DNA of 64,000 bases, taken from positions 288,001 through 352,000 of the forward strand of contig NZ_JAGYPI010000004.1 in NCBI RefSeq assembly GCF_018343615.1, in the 5' to 3' direction. Positions 54,325-62,844 of the stretch are shown piece by piece; the stretch's first letter is position 1; the number at the start of each line of letters is the position of its first letter. This DNA comes from Bacillus sp. FJAT-49736 (GTDB taxonomy: Bacteria > Bacillota > Bacilli > Bacillales > Bacillaceae_C). Made by a program: the position numbers and the translations under genes. Below the pieces are notes generated by a model. The model searched no databases. It was not told where the DNA came from and saw only the letters and a program-made list of their open reading frames with translations.

Positions 54325-55152
54325 ATGCATAACTTTTTAAAAGACTATATTTCCAACAATAAAGAAGCCATTTTAGCAGAATGGATAAAAAGGATGAAGG
54401 AAGAAGGGGATGAAAGGGTAACAAGGACCGTATCTGAACAAGTATATCAAAATCTTAGTTCGGAGTTTGTGGATGTGATTTTTGCCCGGGTGAAAAAGTC
54501 AAATCAGGAATACACGGAAAAACTCGAGGAATTCTCAGAAAGAATTGTCCGCTTAGGTTGGCCGTTGACATATGTATCCTTAGGATTAACGACACTTGGG
54601 CGAATTATTTATTCTGAGGTTTTTAACAGAGGTTTAATTCCGACGGATAGAGTAATGGAATTTGCGATTGTATATGATAAATGGATGACTCCGATGTTTC
54701 ATGAGATTATTCAGGCATACACTGCGTCATGGGAACGAACCGTCTCTTTGCAAAAAATTGCATTACAAGAGCTGTCGGCTCCTTTAATCCCTGTATTTGA
54801 AAAAATTTCGGTAATGCCATTGGTAGGTACGATTGATACAGAACGGGCGAAATTAATTATGGAAAATCTCTTAAGCGGGGTAGTAAAACATCGGTCTGAG
54901 GTTGTTTTAATCGATATTACAGGTGTTCCTGTAGTGGATACAATGGTCGCGCATCATATCATTCAGGCTGCAGATGCCGTTAGACTAGTAGGAGCTAAGT
55001 GTATGTTAGTGGGTATTAGACCAGAAATTGCACAAACAATCGTCAATCTAGGCATAAACTTAAATCAGGTTATTACCACTAGTACACTGCGTATCGGGAT
55101 TGAGAAAGCTTTAGAAATGACAAATAGGAAAATTGTAAAATTGGAGGCTTAA
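54325..55152 (+). CDS. rsbRA: RsbRA stressosome protein
   Basis: 275 residues: an N-terminal non-haem globin-like sensor domain (1 to ~140) and a C-terminal STAS domain (~150-265). The two threonines phosphorylated by RsbT are present as Thr172 and Thr206 (IDITGVPVVDTMVAHH), one position off the B. subtilis numbering (171 and 205). It builds the stressosome with RsbS and holds RsbT until stress occurs. It is the first gene of the eight-gene sigB operon; the ribosome binding site GGAGAGG precedes the ATG. Confidence 0.95.
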   Translation: MHNFLKDYISNNKEAILAEWIKRMKEEGDERVTRTVSEQVYQNLSSEFVDVIFARVKKSNQEYTEKLEEFSERIVRLGWPLTYVSLGLTTLGRIIYSEVFNRGLIPTDRVMEFAIVYDKWMTPMFHEIIQAYTASWERTVSLQKIALQELSAPLIPVFEKISVMPLVGTIDTERAKLIMENLLSGVVKHRSEVVLIDITGVPVVDTMVAHHIIQAADAVRLVGAKCMLVGIRPEIAQTIVNLGINLNQVITTSTLRIGIEKALEMTNRKIVKLEA

Positions 55153-55155
55153 GCA

Positions 55156-55512
55156 GTGAGAATACCAATATTGAAATTACGTGATTGTCTACTGGTATCT
55201 ATTCAATGGGAACTGGATGATCAAACTGCCCTTCAATTTCAAGAGGATTTATTACATAAGATACATGAAACAAGTGCCAGAGGTGTTGTTATTGATCTAA
55301 CATCCATTGATTTTATCGATTCTTTTATCGCGAAGGTTCTTGGCGATGTAATCAATATGTCAAGGCTGATGGGGGCAAAGGTTGTTGTGACAGGCATTCG
55401 TCCGGCTGTTGCGATTACTCTGATTGAACTCGGAATTCGATTAGAGGATGTGTCAACTGCACTTGATTTAGAAAATGGCTTGGAGAAATTACAACAGGAA
55501 CTGGGGGATTGA
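55156..55512 (+). CDS. rsbS: RsbS stressosome antagonist
   Basis: 118-residue single STAS-domain protein. [19 protein letters not shown] contains the phosphorylatable serine (Ser56, equivalent to Ser59 in B. subtilis, whose protein has about three extra N-terminal residues). Unphosphorylated RsbS retains RsbT in the stressosome. It begins at GTG, three bases after rsbRA, with TTGGAGGC as ribosome binding site inside rsbRA. It has no sensor domain, as expected. Confidence 0.95.
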   Translation: MRIPILKLRDCLLVSIQWELDDQTALQFQEDLLHKIHETSARGVVIDLTSIDFIDSFIAKVLGDVINMSRLMGAKVVVTGIRPAVAITLIELGIRLEDVSTALDLENGLEKLQQELGD

Positions 55513-55516
55513 CTTT

Positions 55517-55918
55517 ATGGAGTTCCAATCCAGCGTTAAGATTTTAAACGAATGGGACATCGTTGCAGTCCGCCAGTTAGGAAGAAATATTGCAAAAGAA
55601 CTAAACTTTGGAACCGTTGATCAGGCAAGAATTACAACAGCTATTAGCGAACTGGCAAGGAATATTTTTTTATATGCAAAACAAGGACAAATAAGCATTG
55701 AAAAAGTCTTTGACGATGGGAAATGGGGCTTACGAATAATTGCCGAAGATGAGGGACCGGGAATACAAGATATAAGAAAAGCGATGGAAGACGGATATAC
55801 AACCTCAGGCGGTTTGGGAGCGGGATTACCAGGCGTAAAGCGATTGATGGATACATTCGATATTGATTCAAAACCGAATCAGGGCACGACAATTATAGCT
55901 ACAAAATGGCTCCGGTAA
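55517..55918 (+). CDS. rsbT: RsbT serine/threonine kinase
   Basis: 133-residue GHKL-type kinase, the same length as in B. subtilis. ISELARNIFLYA (N box) and EDEGPGI plus GLGAGLPGVKRLMD (G boxes) bind ATP. It phosphorylates RsbR and RsbS; when released it binds and activates the phosphatase RsbU. A longer frame starts inside rsbS, but the ATG at 55517 follows CTGGGGGATTG and matches the family start MEFQSSV. Confidence 0.95.
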   Translation: MEFQSSVKILNEWDIVAVRQLGRNIAKELNFGTVDQARITTAISELARNIFLYAKQGQISIEKVFDDGKWGLRIIAEDEGPGIQDIRKAMEDGYTTSGGLGAGLPGVKRLMDTFDIDSKPNQGTTIIATKWLR

Positions 55919-55931
55919 GGGGGAGTAATCG

Positions 55932-56942
55932 ATGACCTTTAAAAACAGAATGGAAACAAAATATCGGAAAATTTTAATGAACTATTTAGACAATCAAAGC
56001 GAACAGGTTTTATATCAAGGGCAGAAATTTAGCAGAAAATTAATTGAGCATCAAATAACACCGGAAGAAATGATTAGTCTGCACCGTTCCATTTTGTTAG
56101 AGATTGAACCTGATTTGAAGGAAAGTATTCTGCACTCCTTTGACGTTCTTTTAGAAATCATGATGGGTTACGGTTTAGCCTACAGAGAACATCAAAGTCT
56201 TCGTGATCAGCAAATTGAATTGAAGAACGAGATGGAAGTAGCGGCAAATATGCAGAGAACATTACTTGGAACAAAGATTCCGAGCAAAGAACATTTAGAT
56301 ATTGGAGCAATAAGTGTTCCTGCTAAAAAAATGAACGGTGACTATTTCCATTTTATTGAGGATGAGGAAAATCGTCTAGGGGTGGCTATTGCGGATATCA
56401 TTGGAAAAGGAATCCCGGCAGCCCTTTGTATGTCCATGATTAAATATGCAATGGATAGTTTAACGGATATTCACCATCAACCAAGCCAATTGCTGGAGGA
56501 TTTAAATAGAGTGGTGGAACAAAATGTTGACCCGAGTATGTTTATTACCATGTTTTATGGAATGTATGATCCAAATGAGCATCAGTTTCATTATGCTTCT
56601 GCCGGACACGAGCCTGGATTTTTTTACGATGCCGATTTAAATAAATTTTTAGACCTGGAAGCAAAGGGGCTGCTCCTTGGTGTGAATAAAAAAACTAAAT
56701 ACCAAGGATATTCCAAAAAGTTGAATATAGGTGATATGATTATCCTCTTATCGGATGGTGTTACAGAATGCAGAACAGATGAGGGGTTTATTGAAAGAGA
56801 AGCAATTATTTCATACATACGGAAAAACATTCATTTGTCAGCCAAGGATATTGTGAATAACGTATATAAAGACTTAGAACGGCTGCAAGCTTTCCAACTG
56901 CGGGATGACTTTACATTAATTATTATAAAAAGAGTAAAATAA
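55932..56942 (+). CDS. rsbU: RsbU PP2C-type phosphatase
   Basis: 336 residues: N-terminal RsbT-binding helical domain (~1-85), a linker helix and a PP2C (SpoIIE-like) phosphatase domain. The metal-binding aspartates lie in NGDYFHF, VAIADIIGKGIPAALCM and ILLSDGVTE. RsbU bound to RsbT dephosphorylates RsbV-P and so activates sigma-B. The ribosome binding site AAGGGGGAG is 13 bases after rsbT. Confidence 0.95.
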   Translation: MTFKNRMETKYRKILMNYLDNQSEQVLYQGQKFSRKLIEHQITPEEMISLHRSILLEIEPDLKESILHSFDVLLEIMMGYGLAYREHQSLRDQQIELKNEMEVAANMQRTLLGTKIPSKEHLDIGAISVPAKKMNGDYFHFIEDEENRLGVAIADIIGKGIPAALCMSMIKYAMDSLTDIHHQPSQLLEDLNRVVEQNVDPSMFITMFYGMYDPNEHQFHYASAGHEPGFFYDADLNKFLDLEAKGLLLGVNKKTKYQGYSKKLNIGDMIILLSDGVTECRTDEGFIEREAIISYIRKNIHLSAKDIVNNVYKDLERLQAFQLRDDFTLIIIKRVK

Positions 56943-56944
56943 AA

Positions 56945-56970
56945 GGTTTTAACTTCAAAAAAACGGGTAA
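56945..56970 (+). promoter_or_regulatory. sigma-B promoter ahead of rsbV
   Basis: GGTTTTAA (-35 core TTTTAA, 56947-56952), 12-base spacer, GGGTAA (56965-56970). This resembles the sigma-B consensus GTTTAA / GGGTAT and occupies the same position, before rsbV, as the autoregulatory promoter of B. subtilis. Confidence 0.75.
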
Positions 56971-57009
56971 ATAGAAAAAAAGGGCGATATGGGAAGAGGG
57001 GTGGACGTG

Positions 57010-57339
57010 ATGAATTTGACTGTAAAGATAAAAAAAATCGATGGGCAGGTATTAGTAAAATTAAATGGTGAGATAGATGCCTATACAGCACCACAGCTAA
57101 AAAAATCATTTCAACCGTTCGAAGAGGAAAAAAAACCTCTTCATATGAAGGTAGATTTATCTGACGTTTCTTATATGGATAGTACAGGCCTTGGAGTATT
57201 TGTTGGACTATTTAAGTTTATAAGAGGAAATGAAGGCAGTTTAAAATTAACCGGATTATCACCGCGCCTTAAACGATTATTTCAAATTACCGGTTTGGCG
57301 GAGATCATGGAGATTAATACCGAGGTAGAGGGTGTGTAA
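57010..57339 (+). CDS. rsbV: RsbV anti-anti-sigma factor
   Basis: 109-residue STAS protein, the same length as in B. subtilis. GEIDAYTAPQLK and VSYMDSTGLGVFVG are typical; Ser58 is the residue phosphorylated by RsbW. Dephosphorylated RsbV sequesters RsbW and frees sigma-B. The frame opens seven codons earlier, but AGAGGGGTGG just upstream fits the ATG at 57010. It is the first gene behind the internal sigma-B promoter. Confidence 0.95.
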   Translation: MNLTVKIKKIDGQVLVKLNGEIDAYTAPQLKKSFQPFEEEKKPLHMKVDLSDVSYMDSTGLGVFVGLFKFIRGNEGSLKLTGLSPRLKRLFQITGLAEIMEINTEVEGV

Positions 57340-57341
57340 TA

Positions 57342-57812
57342 ATGGGGGCATTTGATTACATTGAGATGAAAATTCCTGCGAAACCGGATTACGTTGGTGT
57401 GATAAGACTAACGCTTTCTGGTATTGCAAGTCGAATGGGTTTTGATTATGAAATTATTGAGGATTTAAAAATCGCTGTAAGTGAAGCAATTACAAACGCA
57501 GTTCAGCACGGCTATAAAAATAACCCGGATGGTCAAATTGGGATTAGCTTCGGAATATTTACGGATAAGCTGGAAGTCATCGTCGTCGATTCGGGAAAAA
57601 GCTTTGATTTTAATAAAGTAAGAGGAGCCATTGGGCCTTACCATGAAAGGAACCAAAACAATATGCTGCATGAAGGGGGATTGGGTCTTTACTTAATTGA
57701 GAGCCTCATGGATGAAGTGGAAATACTTCAAAATGAAGGGGTAACTGTCATCATGACAAAGTACCTTGAAGGAGAGCAGGTGGAGACCAGTGGAAAAATT
57801 GTCTCAACCTAA
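57342..57812 (+). CDS. rsbW: RsbW anti-sigma factor kinase
   Basis: 156-residue GHKL kinase: N box VSEAITNAVQHGY, G1 box VVDSGKSF, G2 region GGLGLYLIESLMDEV. It binds sigma-B to block it and phosphorylates RsbV. It starts two bases after the rsbV stop and overlaps the sigB start by 23 bases, so its synthesis is coupled to that of its partners. Confidence 0.95.
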   Translation: MGAFDYIEMKIPAKPDYVGVIRLTLSGIASRMGFDYEIIEDLKIAVSEAITNAVQHGYKNNPDGQIGISFGIFTDKLEVIVVDSGKSFDFNKVRGAIGPYHERNQNNMLHEGGLGLYLIESLMDEVEILQNEGVTVIMTKYLEGEQVETSGKIVST

Positions 57813-58596
57813 TCATAGTGATACGAAGAATATAGTGGAATTAATTAGATCCTTTCAAAGAAATGGAAATGAAGAGATTCAAGAGAAGCTTGTCATGCAT
57901 TTTGAAAAGCTTGTAGATTCCATCGCTAGAAAATATTCAAAAGGGAATCATTATCATGAGGATATTTTTCAAGTAGGGATAATCGGCTTACTTGGAGCGA
58001 TAAGAAGGTATGATGATTCATTCGGGAAAGGCTTTGAAGCATTCGCGATTCCTACCATTGTGGGTGAAATCAAACGTTTTTTACGGGATAAAACATGGAG
58101 TGTCCATGTCCCGAGGAGAATTAAAGAGCTAGGTCCGAAAATCAAAAAAGCGGCCGAAGAATTAACCGTTGAATTGCAGAGATCACCTAGAATTGAAGAG
58201 ATTGCATTAAGAATTGATGTCTCTGTGGAAGAAGTTCTAGAAGCAATGGAGATGGGAAAAAGCTACCAATCCTTATCTGTTGATCATTCCATAGAATCGG
58301 ATTCCGACGGAAGTACAGTCACGTTATTAGATATAGTAGGAAATGTAGATAATGGATACGAAAAGGTGGATCAACGCCTGGTGGTAGATAAGGCTTTGCA
58401 TGTGCTAAGCGAACAGGAGCGGCTCATTATCCAATACACATATTTAGAGAATATGAGTCAAAAAGCAGCTGGGGTAAAGCTTGGGATCTCTCAAATGCAT
58501 GTGTCTAGGCTGCAACGTCGTGCTATAAAAAAATTACGTGAAGCCATATTTGAAGAAGAATTAGCAGATTCGGGGAAGTATAATGACAAAAATTGA
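57790..58596 (+). CDS. sigB: RNA polymerase sigma factor SigB
   Basis: 268-residue general-stress sigma factor with regions 2 (DIFQVGIIGLLGAIRRYD...FEAFAIPTIVGEIKRFLRDKTWSVHVPRR), 3 and 4 (SQKAAGVKLGISQMHVSRLQRRAIKKL helix-turn-helix). The core segment FAIPTI...WSVHVPRRIKELGP is practically that of B. subtilis SigB. A longer frame starts at 57766, but GTG at 57790 follows AGGTGGAGACC directly and lies near the expected start; it overlaps rsbW. Its activity is set by RsbW and it drives its own operon. Confidence 0.96.
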   Translation: MEKLSQPNHSDTKNIVELIRSFQRNGNEEIQEKLVMHFEKLVDSIARKYSKGNHYHEDIFQVGIIGLLGAIRRYDDSFGKGFEAFAIPTIVGEIKRFLRDKTWSVHVPRRIKELGPKIKKAAEELTVELQRSPRIEEIALRIDVSVEEVLEAMEMGKSYQSLSVDHSIESDSDGSTVTLLDIVGNVDNGYEKVDQRLVVDKALHVLSEQERLIIQYTYLENMSQKAAGVKLGISQMHVSRLQRRAIKKLREAIFEEELADSGKYNDKN

Positions 58597-59179
58597 GCAT
58601 TCTTTCATAGAGGCAGTGGCATTTCAAACGGCGAAGGAAGGAAAAGAGTATTGTGGTGACAGCTTCTATATGACTGTCTATAAAGATACATTTCTATGCG
58701 CTTTAGCCGATGGATTAGGCAGTGGTAAGGCTGCTTTCGAGGCATCTTCATCAGTTGTCGATTATGTAAAGGAGAACGTAGAACTAGATGTGGAAACCCT
58801 CATGCAGGATTGTAATAGATTACTGGTGGATAAACGTGGTGCCGCAGTTTCGCTTTTGAAAATTAACTTGCGGCAGCGCGAGTTTATATATAGCTGCGTT
58901 GGTAATATTCGTTGCTATTTATATATGCCTTCCGGAAAAACTGCCTTTCCTCTACCGGTAACAGGGTATTTATCAGGCAGGCCGCAAAACTATCGGACTC
59001 AAACATTTACTTACGAGGCTAATTCAAAGTTTTTTATACATTCGGATGGATTAAAGCTTACCAGTTCCAAATCATTAATGAAAAGTGGCCTGCCGCTTAT
59101 TGCCATTGCGGCAGAAGTAGAAAGAAGCCATATGTTGAAAACAGATGACTCAACGTTTATCCTTGGAAGCTTGCTTTAG
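58583..59179 (+). CDS. rsbX: RsbX phosphatase
   Basis: 198-residue PP2C-type phosphatase with the expected aspartates in GDSFYM and CALADGLGSGKAA and a late DDSTFI. RsbX dephosphorylates RsbS-P and RsbR-P and so resets the stressosome after stress. It is the last gene of the operon, overlapping sigB by 14 bases. A weak inverted repeat (AAGTG / CACTT) with an internal T-run follows, but I would not call it a terminator with confidence. Confidence 0.94.
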   Translation: MTKIEHSFIEAVAFQTAKEGKEYCGDSFYMTVYKDTFLCALADGLGSGKAAFEASSSVVDYVKENVELDVETLMQDCNRLLVDKRGAAVSLLKINLRQREFIYSCVGNIRCYLYMPSGKTAFPLPVTGYLSGRPQNYRTQTFTYEANSKFFIHSDGLKLTSSKSLMKSGLPLIAIAAEVERSHMLKTDDSTFILGSLL

Positions 59180-59269
59180 AAGTGCAGGCTTTTTTCACTT
59201 TGTACAGTAACATGGTAAAATAAAAAAAGAAGTGTAAAAAGGCACTAAATGAGGAAATGGGTGGAATCG

Positions 59270-61447
59270 ATGGTTGAACAAACAGCGATATCAAGAGACG
59301 AGCAATTAAAAAAGCAGTTAGCTAAGGAATTAAATTTTTCTCCAAAGCAAATTAGTACCATTATCACTCTTGTTGATGAAGGCAATACCGTTCCGTTCAT
59401 AGCAAGATATCGAAAAGAGATGACGGGTGCGTTAGATGAGGTTCAGATTAGAAGTATTATGGATAGATGGACGTATGTTCAAAATCTGGAGCAAAGAAAA
59501 GAAGAGGTTATTCGTTTAATAGGTGAACAAGGAAAATTAACGGATGAACTACAGCAAAAAATTATTGCTGCCGATAAGCTTCAAACAATAGAGGATTTGT
59601 ACCGGCCATATAAGCAAAAACGACGCACAAAAGCGACGATTGCCAAGGAAAAGGGTTTGGAGCCACTTGCAGACTGGATGATGACATTTCCTACTACAGG
59701 CGATGTTCTGGAAAAAGCTGCCCAATTTATCTCGGAGGAAAAGGAAGTACATACCGCGGAAGATGCTTTATCAGGAGCAAAGGATATTATAGCAGAAATA
59801 GTGTCGGATGAAGCAACCCATAGAGAATGGATTCGACAAGATACATATAAAACGGGGATTATTTCCTCTACTGTTAAGAAGGAAGAAAACGATGAGAAAA
59901 AGGTTTTTGAAATGTATTATGAATATCAGGAACCTGTAAGGAAAATAGTCCCGCATCGAATTTTAGCATTAAATCGTGGTGAGAAGGAAGACGTTCTACG
60001 CGTTTCCATACATCCTGATACAGAAAGAATTATTTCTCAACTTTCAAAAAGGGTTATAAAGCAGCCTAACTCTATTGCAGCCGTTTATATTCAGGAAGCC
60101 GTTGAAGATGCGTATAAGCGTTTGATCCAGCCTGCAATTGAAAGAGAAATCCGTAATGAACTGACTGAGAAAGGGGAAGATCAGGCAATCCATATCTTTT
60201 CCGAGAATCTACGCAACCTATTATTGCAACCCCCATTAAGAGGAAAGATGGTTTTAGGAGTAGATCCTGCATACAGAACAGGATGTAAGCTAGCTGTTGT
60301 TAATGAAACAGGGAAAGTTTTATATATAGGAGTTATATATCCGCATCCTCCAAAAGCAAAACCGGTGGAAGCAAAAGAAACATTCATGAAAATCCTGAAG
60401 GATTTCGGTGTTGAGATAATTGCAATTGGAAATGGGACGGCTTCTCAAGAAACAGAACAATTTGTTGCCGGTATATTGAAGGAAGTAAAAAATGATCTTT
60501 CCTATATTATTGTCAATGAAGCGGGTGCAAGTGTTTACTCTGCATCTGATTTAGCGCGTGAAGAATTTCCGAACCTGCAGGTAGAGGAAAGAAGCGCCGT
60601 TTCTATTGCGAGGCGTCTACAAGATCCGCTTGCAGAACTGGTGAAAATTGACCCGAAATCAGTCGGAGTCGGACAATATCAGCACGATGTTTCCCAAAAG
60701 AAATTAAACGATTCATTATCATTTGTTGTAGAAACAGCTGTAAACCAAGTAGGAGTAAACGTAAATACCGCTTCCTCCTCCTTGTTGCAATATGTGGCAG
60801 GCTTAAGTAAAACGGTTGCGAACAATATTGTGAAAGTTAGAAATGAGAGCGGCAAATTTGTTAATAGGAAACAATTAAAGGATATCCCTAGATTAGGAGC
60901 GAAAACGTATGAACAATGTATCGGTTTCTTACGTGTATTAGACGGAGATGAGCCTCTTGATAAAACTCCTATTCATCCTGAAAGATATGAAGAAGTAAAA
61001 TCACTATTAAAAAAATTGAATTTTGCCACCTCCGATATAGGTTCTGAAAGTCTGAAAAATGCCATCGAAGCTCGTTCCATTTCGGAGATTTCCGCTGAAT
61101 TAGGAATAGGGGAACTAACCTTGCGGGATATTATCGATGCATTGAACAGACCGGGACGCGATCCACGTGACGAGCTTCCTAAACCAATATTAAAAAAGGA
61201 CATTCTAAAATTAGAAGATCTAAAACCTGGAATGGAGATGCAAGGTACCGTAAGAAATGTTGTTGATTTCGGTGCGTTTGTAGATGTCGGGGTAAAAGAG
61301 GATGGTCTGGTTCACATTTCAAAACTTAGCAACCAATATGTAAAGCATCCATTAGATGTTGTTTCTGTAGGCGATATTGTTATTGTCTGGGTTGAGAATG
61401 TAGATACACATAAAGGCAGATTATCACTTACGATGTTAAAGAAATAA
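59270..61447 (+). CDS. tex: Tex-family RNA-binding protein
   Basis: 725-residue cytosolic protein: Tex N-terminal helical domain (1 to ~190), YqgF/RuvC-like domain (~320-450, starting VLGVDPAYRTGCKLAVV), two helix-hairpin-helix domains (~480-620) and a C-terminal S1 RNA-binding domain (~640-720, GMEMQGTVRNVVDFGAFVDVGVKEDGLVHIS). Tex is a conserved transcription-associated RNA-binding factor. I use the ATG at 59270, preceded by GGGTGG, because the ATG at 59249 has a poor site and adds an N-terminus unlike the family. It corresponds to B. subtilis YdcI. Confidence 0.95.
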   Translation: MVEQTAISRDEQLKKQLAKELNFSPKQISTIITLVDEGNTVPFIARYRKEMTGALDEVQIRSIMDRWTYVQNLEQRKEEVIRLIGEQGKLTDELQQKIIAADKLQTIEDLYRPYKQKRRTKATIAKEKGLEPLADWMMTFPTTGDVLEKAAQFISEEKEVHTAEDALSGAKDIIAEIVSDEATHREWIRQDTYKTGIISSTVKKEENDEKKVFEMYYEYQEPVRKIVPHRILALNRGEKEDVLRVSIHPDTERIISQLSKRVIKQPNSIAAVYIQEAVEDAYKRLIQPAIEREIRNELTEKGEDQAIHIFSENLRNLLLQPPLRGKMVLGVDPAYRTGCKLAVVNETGKVLYIGVIYPHPPKAKPVEAKETFMKILKDFGVEIIAIGNGTASQETEQFVAGILKEVKNDLSYIIVNEAGASVYSASDLAREEFPNLQVEERSAVSIARRLQDPLAELVKIDPKSVGVGQYQHDVSQKKLNDSLSFVVETAVNQVGVNVNTASSSLLQYVAGLSKTVANNIVKVRNESGKFVNRKQLKDIPRLGAKTYEQCIGFLRVLDGDEPLDKTPIHPERYEEVKSLLKKLNFATSDIGSESLKNAIEARSISEISAELGIGELTLRDIIDALNRPGRDPRDELPKPILKKDILKLEDLKPGMEMQGTVRNVVDFGAFVDVGVKEDGLVHISKLSNQYVKHPLDVVSVGDIVIVWVENVDTHKGRLSLTMLKK

Positions 61448-61456
61448 TATATATAG

Positions 61457-61485
61457 AAAAACTGCTACCAAGTAGCAGTTTTTTT
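61457..61485 (+). terminator. terminator of tex
   Basis: Twelve-bp stem AAAAACTGCTAC / GTAGCAGTTTTT with a CAA loop and extra T. It may also act for cmpA, whose stop lies 13 bases away on the other strand. Confidence 0.9.
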
Positions 61486-61497
61486 ATGAAGAAAATC

Positions 61498-61620
61498 TCA
61501 ACTCGATTTTTCGTTTTGTTGATTAGTATAAAAAAACCAGCATTGATTTAGTAGTTTTATTTGATACCGGTTTTTTTCATTAAAAGCCCTTCGCATTTGA
61601 TTTTGAAACCAAATTGGCAT
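61498..61620 (-). CDS. cmpA: cortex morphogenetic protein CmpA
   Basis: 40-residue protein MPIWFQNQMRRAFNEKNRYQIKLLNQCWFFY..., which matches the small sporulation regulator CmpA of Bacillus both in sequence style (MPxWxxNQMxxAF...YQIKLLNQCW) and in position between tex and ydcK. CmpA participates, with ClpXP, in the quality-control degradation of SpoIVA when spore envelope assembly is defective. The ATG is preceded by a perfect AAGGAGG. It is the only gene on the minus strand in this stretch. Confidence 0.9.
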   Translation of the reverse strand: MPIWFQNQMRRAFNEKNRYQIKLLNQCWFFYTNQQNEKSS

Positions 61621-61715
61621 ATTCAAACCTCCTTGAACGAAAAGTAGGTTAATACCTAATATATGTTATAATAGGTTGTCTTGTTCATTCTTGTTCTATA
61701 AAAGGGGAGTATAGG

Positions 61716-62171
61716 TTGGATAATTCTAAGCTTCAGAATCTTGTTGAGGATATATCACAAACTTATTTCGGTAAGCCTTTTAATCATATAGCAGTATTTA
61801 ACCCAAAATTACGCACTACCGGGGGCCGTTATTTGTTAAAAAGCCATAATATCGAGCTCAACTATAAATATTTTGAAGAACATGGGATGACGGAACTGAT
61901 TGCGATCATTAAGCACGAGCTTTGTCATTATCATCTTCATATAGATGGTAAAGGCTATCAACATAAAGACCGCGATTTTAAATTTCTCCTTCAGAAGGTA
62001 GGAGGCTCGAGATATTGCACACCTCTTAAAAAAAATGTACCAAGGCAAAATTCAACCATTAAGCTATATGAATGTACCGAATGTAAAGCAATATATAAAA
62101 GAAAGAGAAAAGTGGATGTTGCTCGCTACGTATGTGGGAAATGCAAAGGTAAACTAAAACAGCTTAAATAA
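61716..62171 (+). CDS. ydcK: SprT-family zinc-binding protein
   Basis: 151-residue SprT-like protein with the metalloprotease-type motif KHELCHYHLH (His67-Glu68-x-x-His71) and a C-terminal zinc ribbon formed by CTEC (CxxC) and CGKC (CxxC). The family is related to eukaryotic SPRTN, but the bacterial role is unknown. The TTG start follows GGGGAGTATAGG. It is the last protein gene before the tRNA cluster, as in B. subtilis. Confidence 0.92.
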   Translation: MDNSKLQNLVEDISQTYFGKPFNHIAVFNPKLRTTGGRYLLKSHNIELNYKYFEEHGMTELIAIIKHELCHYHLHIDGKGYQHKDRDFKFLLQKVGGSRYCTPLKKNVPRQNSTIKLYECTECKAIYKRKRKVDVARYVCGKCKGKLKQLK

Positions 62172-62293
62172 GATTCCTTTTTTACTTTGTTATTTTTCAA
62201 GAGGTAGGCTGAATAAGGATTTAAATGCGGGAAAGAAAATCTATTCGAAAATACCTTAAGTAATATCTGAATAAAGATTTTTTCAAAATTGGG

Positions 62294-62322
62294 TTGACAC
62301 ATAACGTGTTCCTCATTATAAT
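62294..62322 (+). promoter_or_regulatory. promoter of the tRNA cluster
   Basis: Consensus promoter: TTGACA (62294-62299), 17-bp spacer, TATAAT (62317-62322), 27 bases before tRNA-Asn. Confidence 0.92.
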
Positions 62323-62348
62323 TTTAAGAGTCGAGATTGAAAAAATAT

Positions 62349-62423
62349 TCCGCAGTAGCTCAGTGGTAGAGCTATCGGCTGTTAACCGATCGGTCGTAGG
62401 TTCGAGTCCTACCTGCGGAGCCA
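62349..62423 (+). tRNA. tRNA-Asn (GTT)
   Basis: Full cloverleaf; acceptor TCCGCAG / CTGCGGA, anticodon GTT, GTTCGAGTC T-loop, encoded CCA. Confidence 0.97.
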
Positions 62424-62427
62424 TTAT

Positions 62428-62518
62428 GGAGAAGTACTCAAGTGGCTGAAGAGGCGCCCCTGCTAAGGGTGTAGGTCGGGTAACCGGCGCGAGGGTTCAA
62501 ATCCCTCCTTCTCCGCCA
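62428..62518 (+). tRNA. tRNA-Ser (GCT)
   Basis: Class II tRNA with a long variable arm; acceptor GGAGAAG / CTTCTCC, anticodon GCT, encoded CCA. Confidence 0.97.
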
Positions 62519-62527
62519 TAGCAATAT

Positions 62528-62599
62528 GGCCCGTTGGTCAAGCGGTTAAGACACCGCCCTTTCACGGCGGTAACACGGGTTCGAATCCCGTACGGGTCA
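62528..62599 (+). tRNA. tRNA-Glu (TTC)
   Basis: Anticodon TTC; acceptor GGCCCGT / ACGGGTC plus discriminator A. Unlike its neighbours, the CCA is not encoded (the next base is T), so it needs CCA addition after processing. Confidence 0.95.
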
Positions 62600-62613
62600 T
62601 TGTAATATAAAAC

Positions 62614-62690
62614 GGTCTGGTAGTTCAGCTGGTTAGAATGCCTGCCTGTCACGCAGGAGGTCGCGGGTTCGAGTCCCGTCCAGACCGCCA
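62614..62690 (+). tRNA. tRNA-Asp (GTC)
   Basis: Acceptor GGTCTGG / CCAGACC, anticodon GTC, encoded CCA. Confidence 0.97.
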
Positions 62691-62754
62691 TTTTTATTTG
62701 AATATATGTAATGCATATGTTATGATGATTATCCTGTACTTTAAAAATAAATAT

Positions 62755-62829
62755 TGGGCTATAGCCAAGTGGTAAGGCAACGGACTTTGACTCCGTCACT
62801 CGCTGGTTCGAATCCAGCTAGCCCAGCCA
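62755..62829 (+). tRNA. tRNA-Gln (TTG)
   Basis: Acceptor TGGGCTA / TAGCCCA, anticodon TTG, encoded CCA. Confidence 0.97.
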
Positions 62830-62844
62830 TTTTTTTATTTTTAG

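Noticed and set aside
59179..59215. Terminator after rsbX
   Set aside because: The only inverted repeat is five base pairs with the T-run inside the loop, so it is not convincing.
62236..62256. Short match (AATCTATTCGAAAA) to the 3' end of repeat copy B, upstream of the tRNA cluster
   Set aside because: Fewer than 20 bases match and nothing of the rest of the repeat is present, so it may be chance or a tiny remnant.
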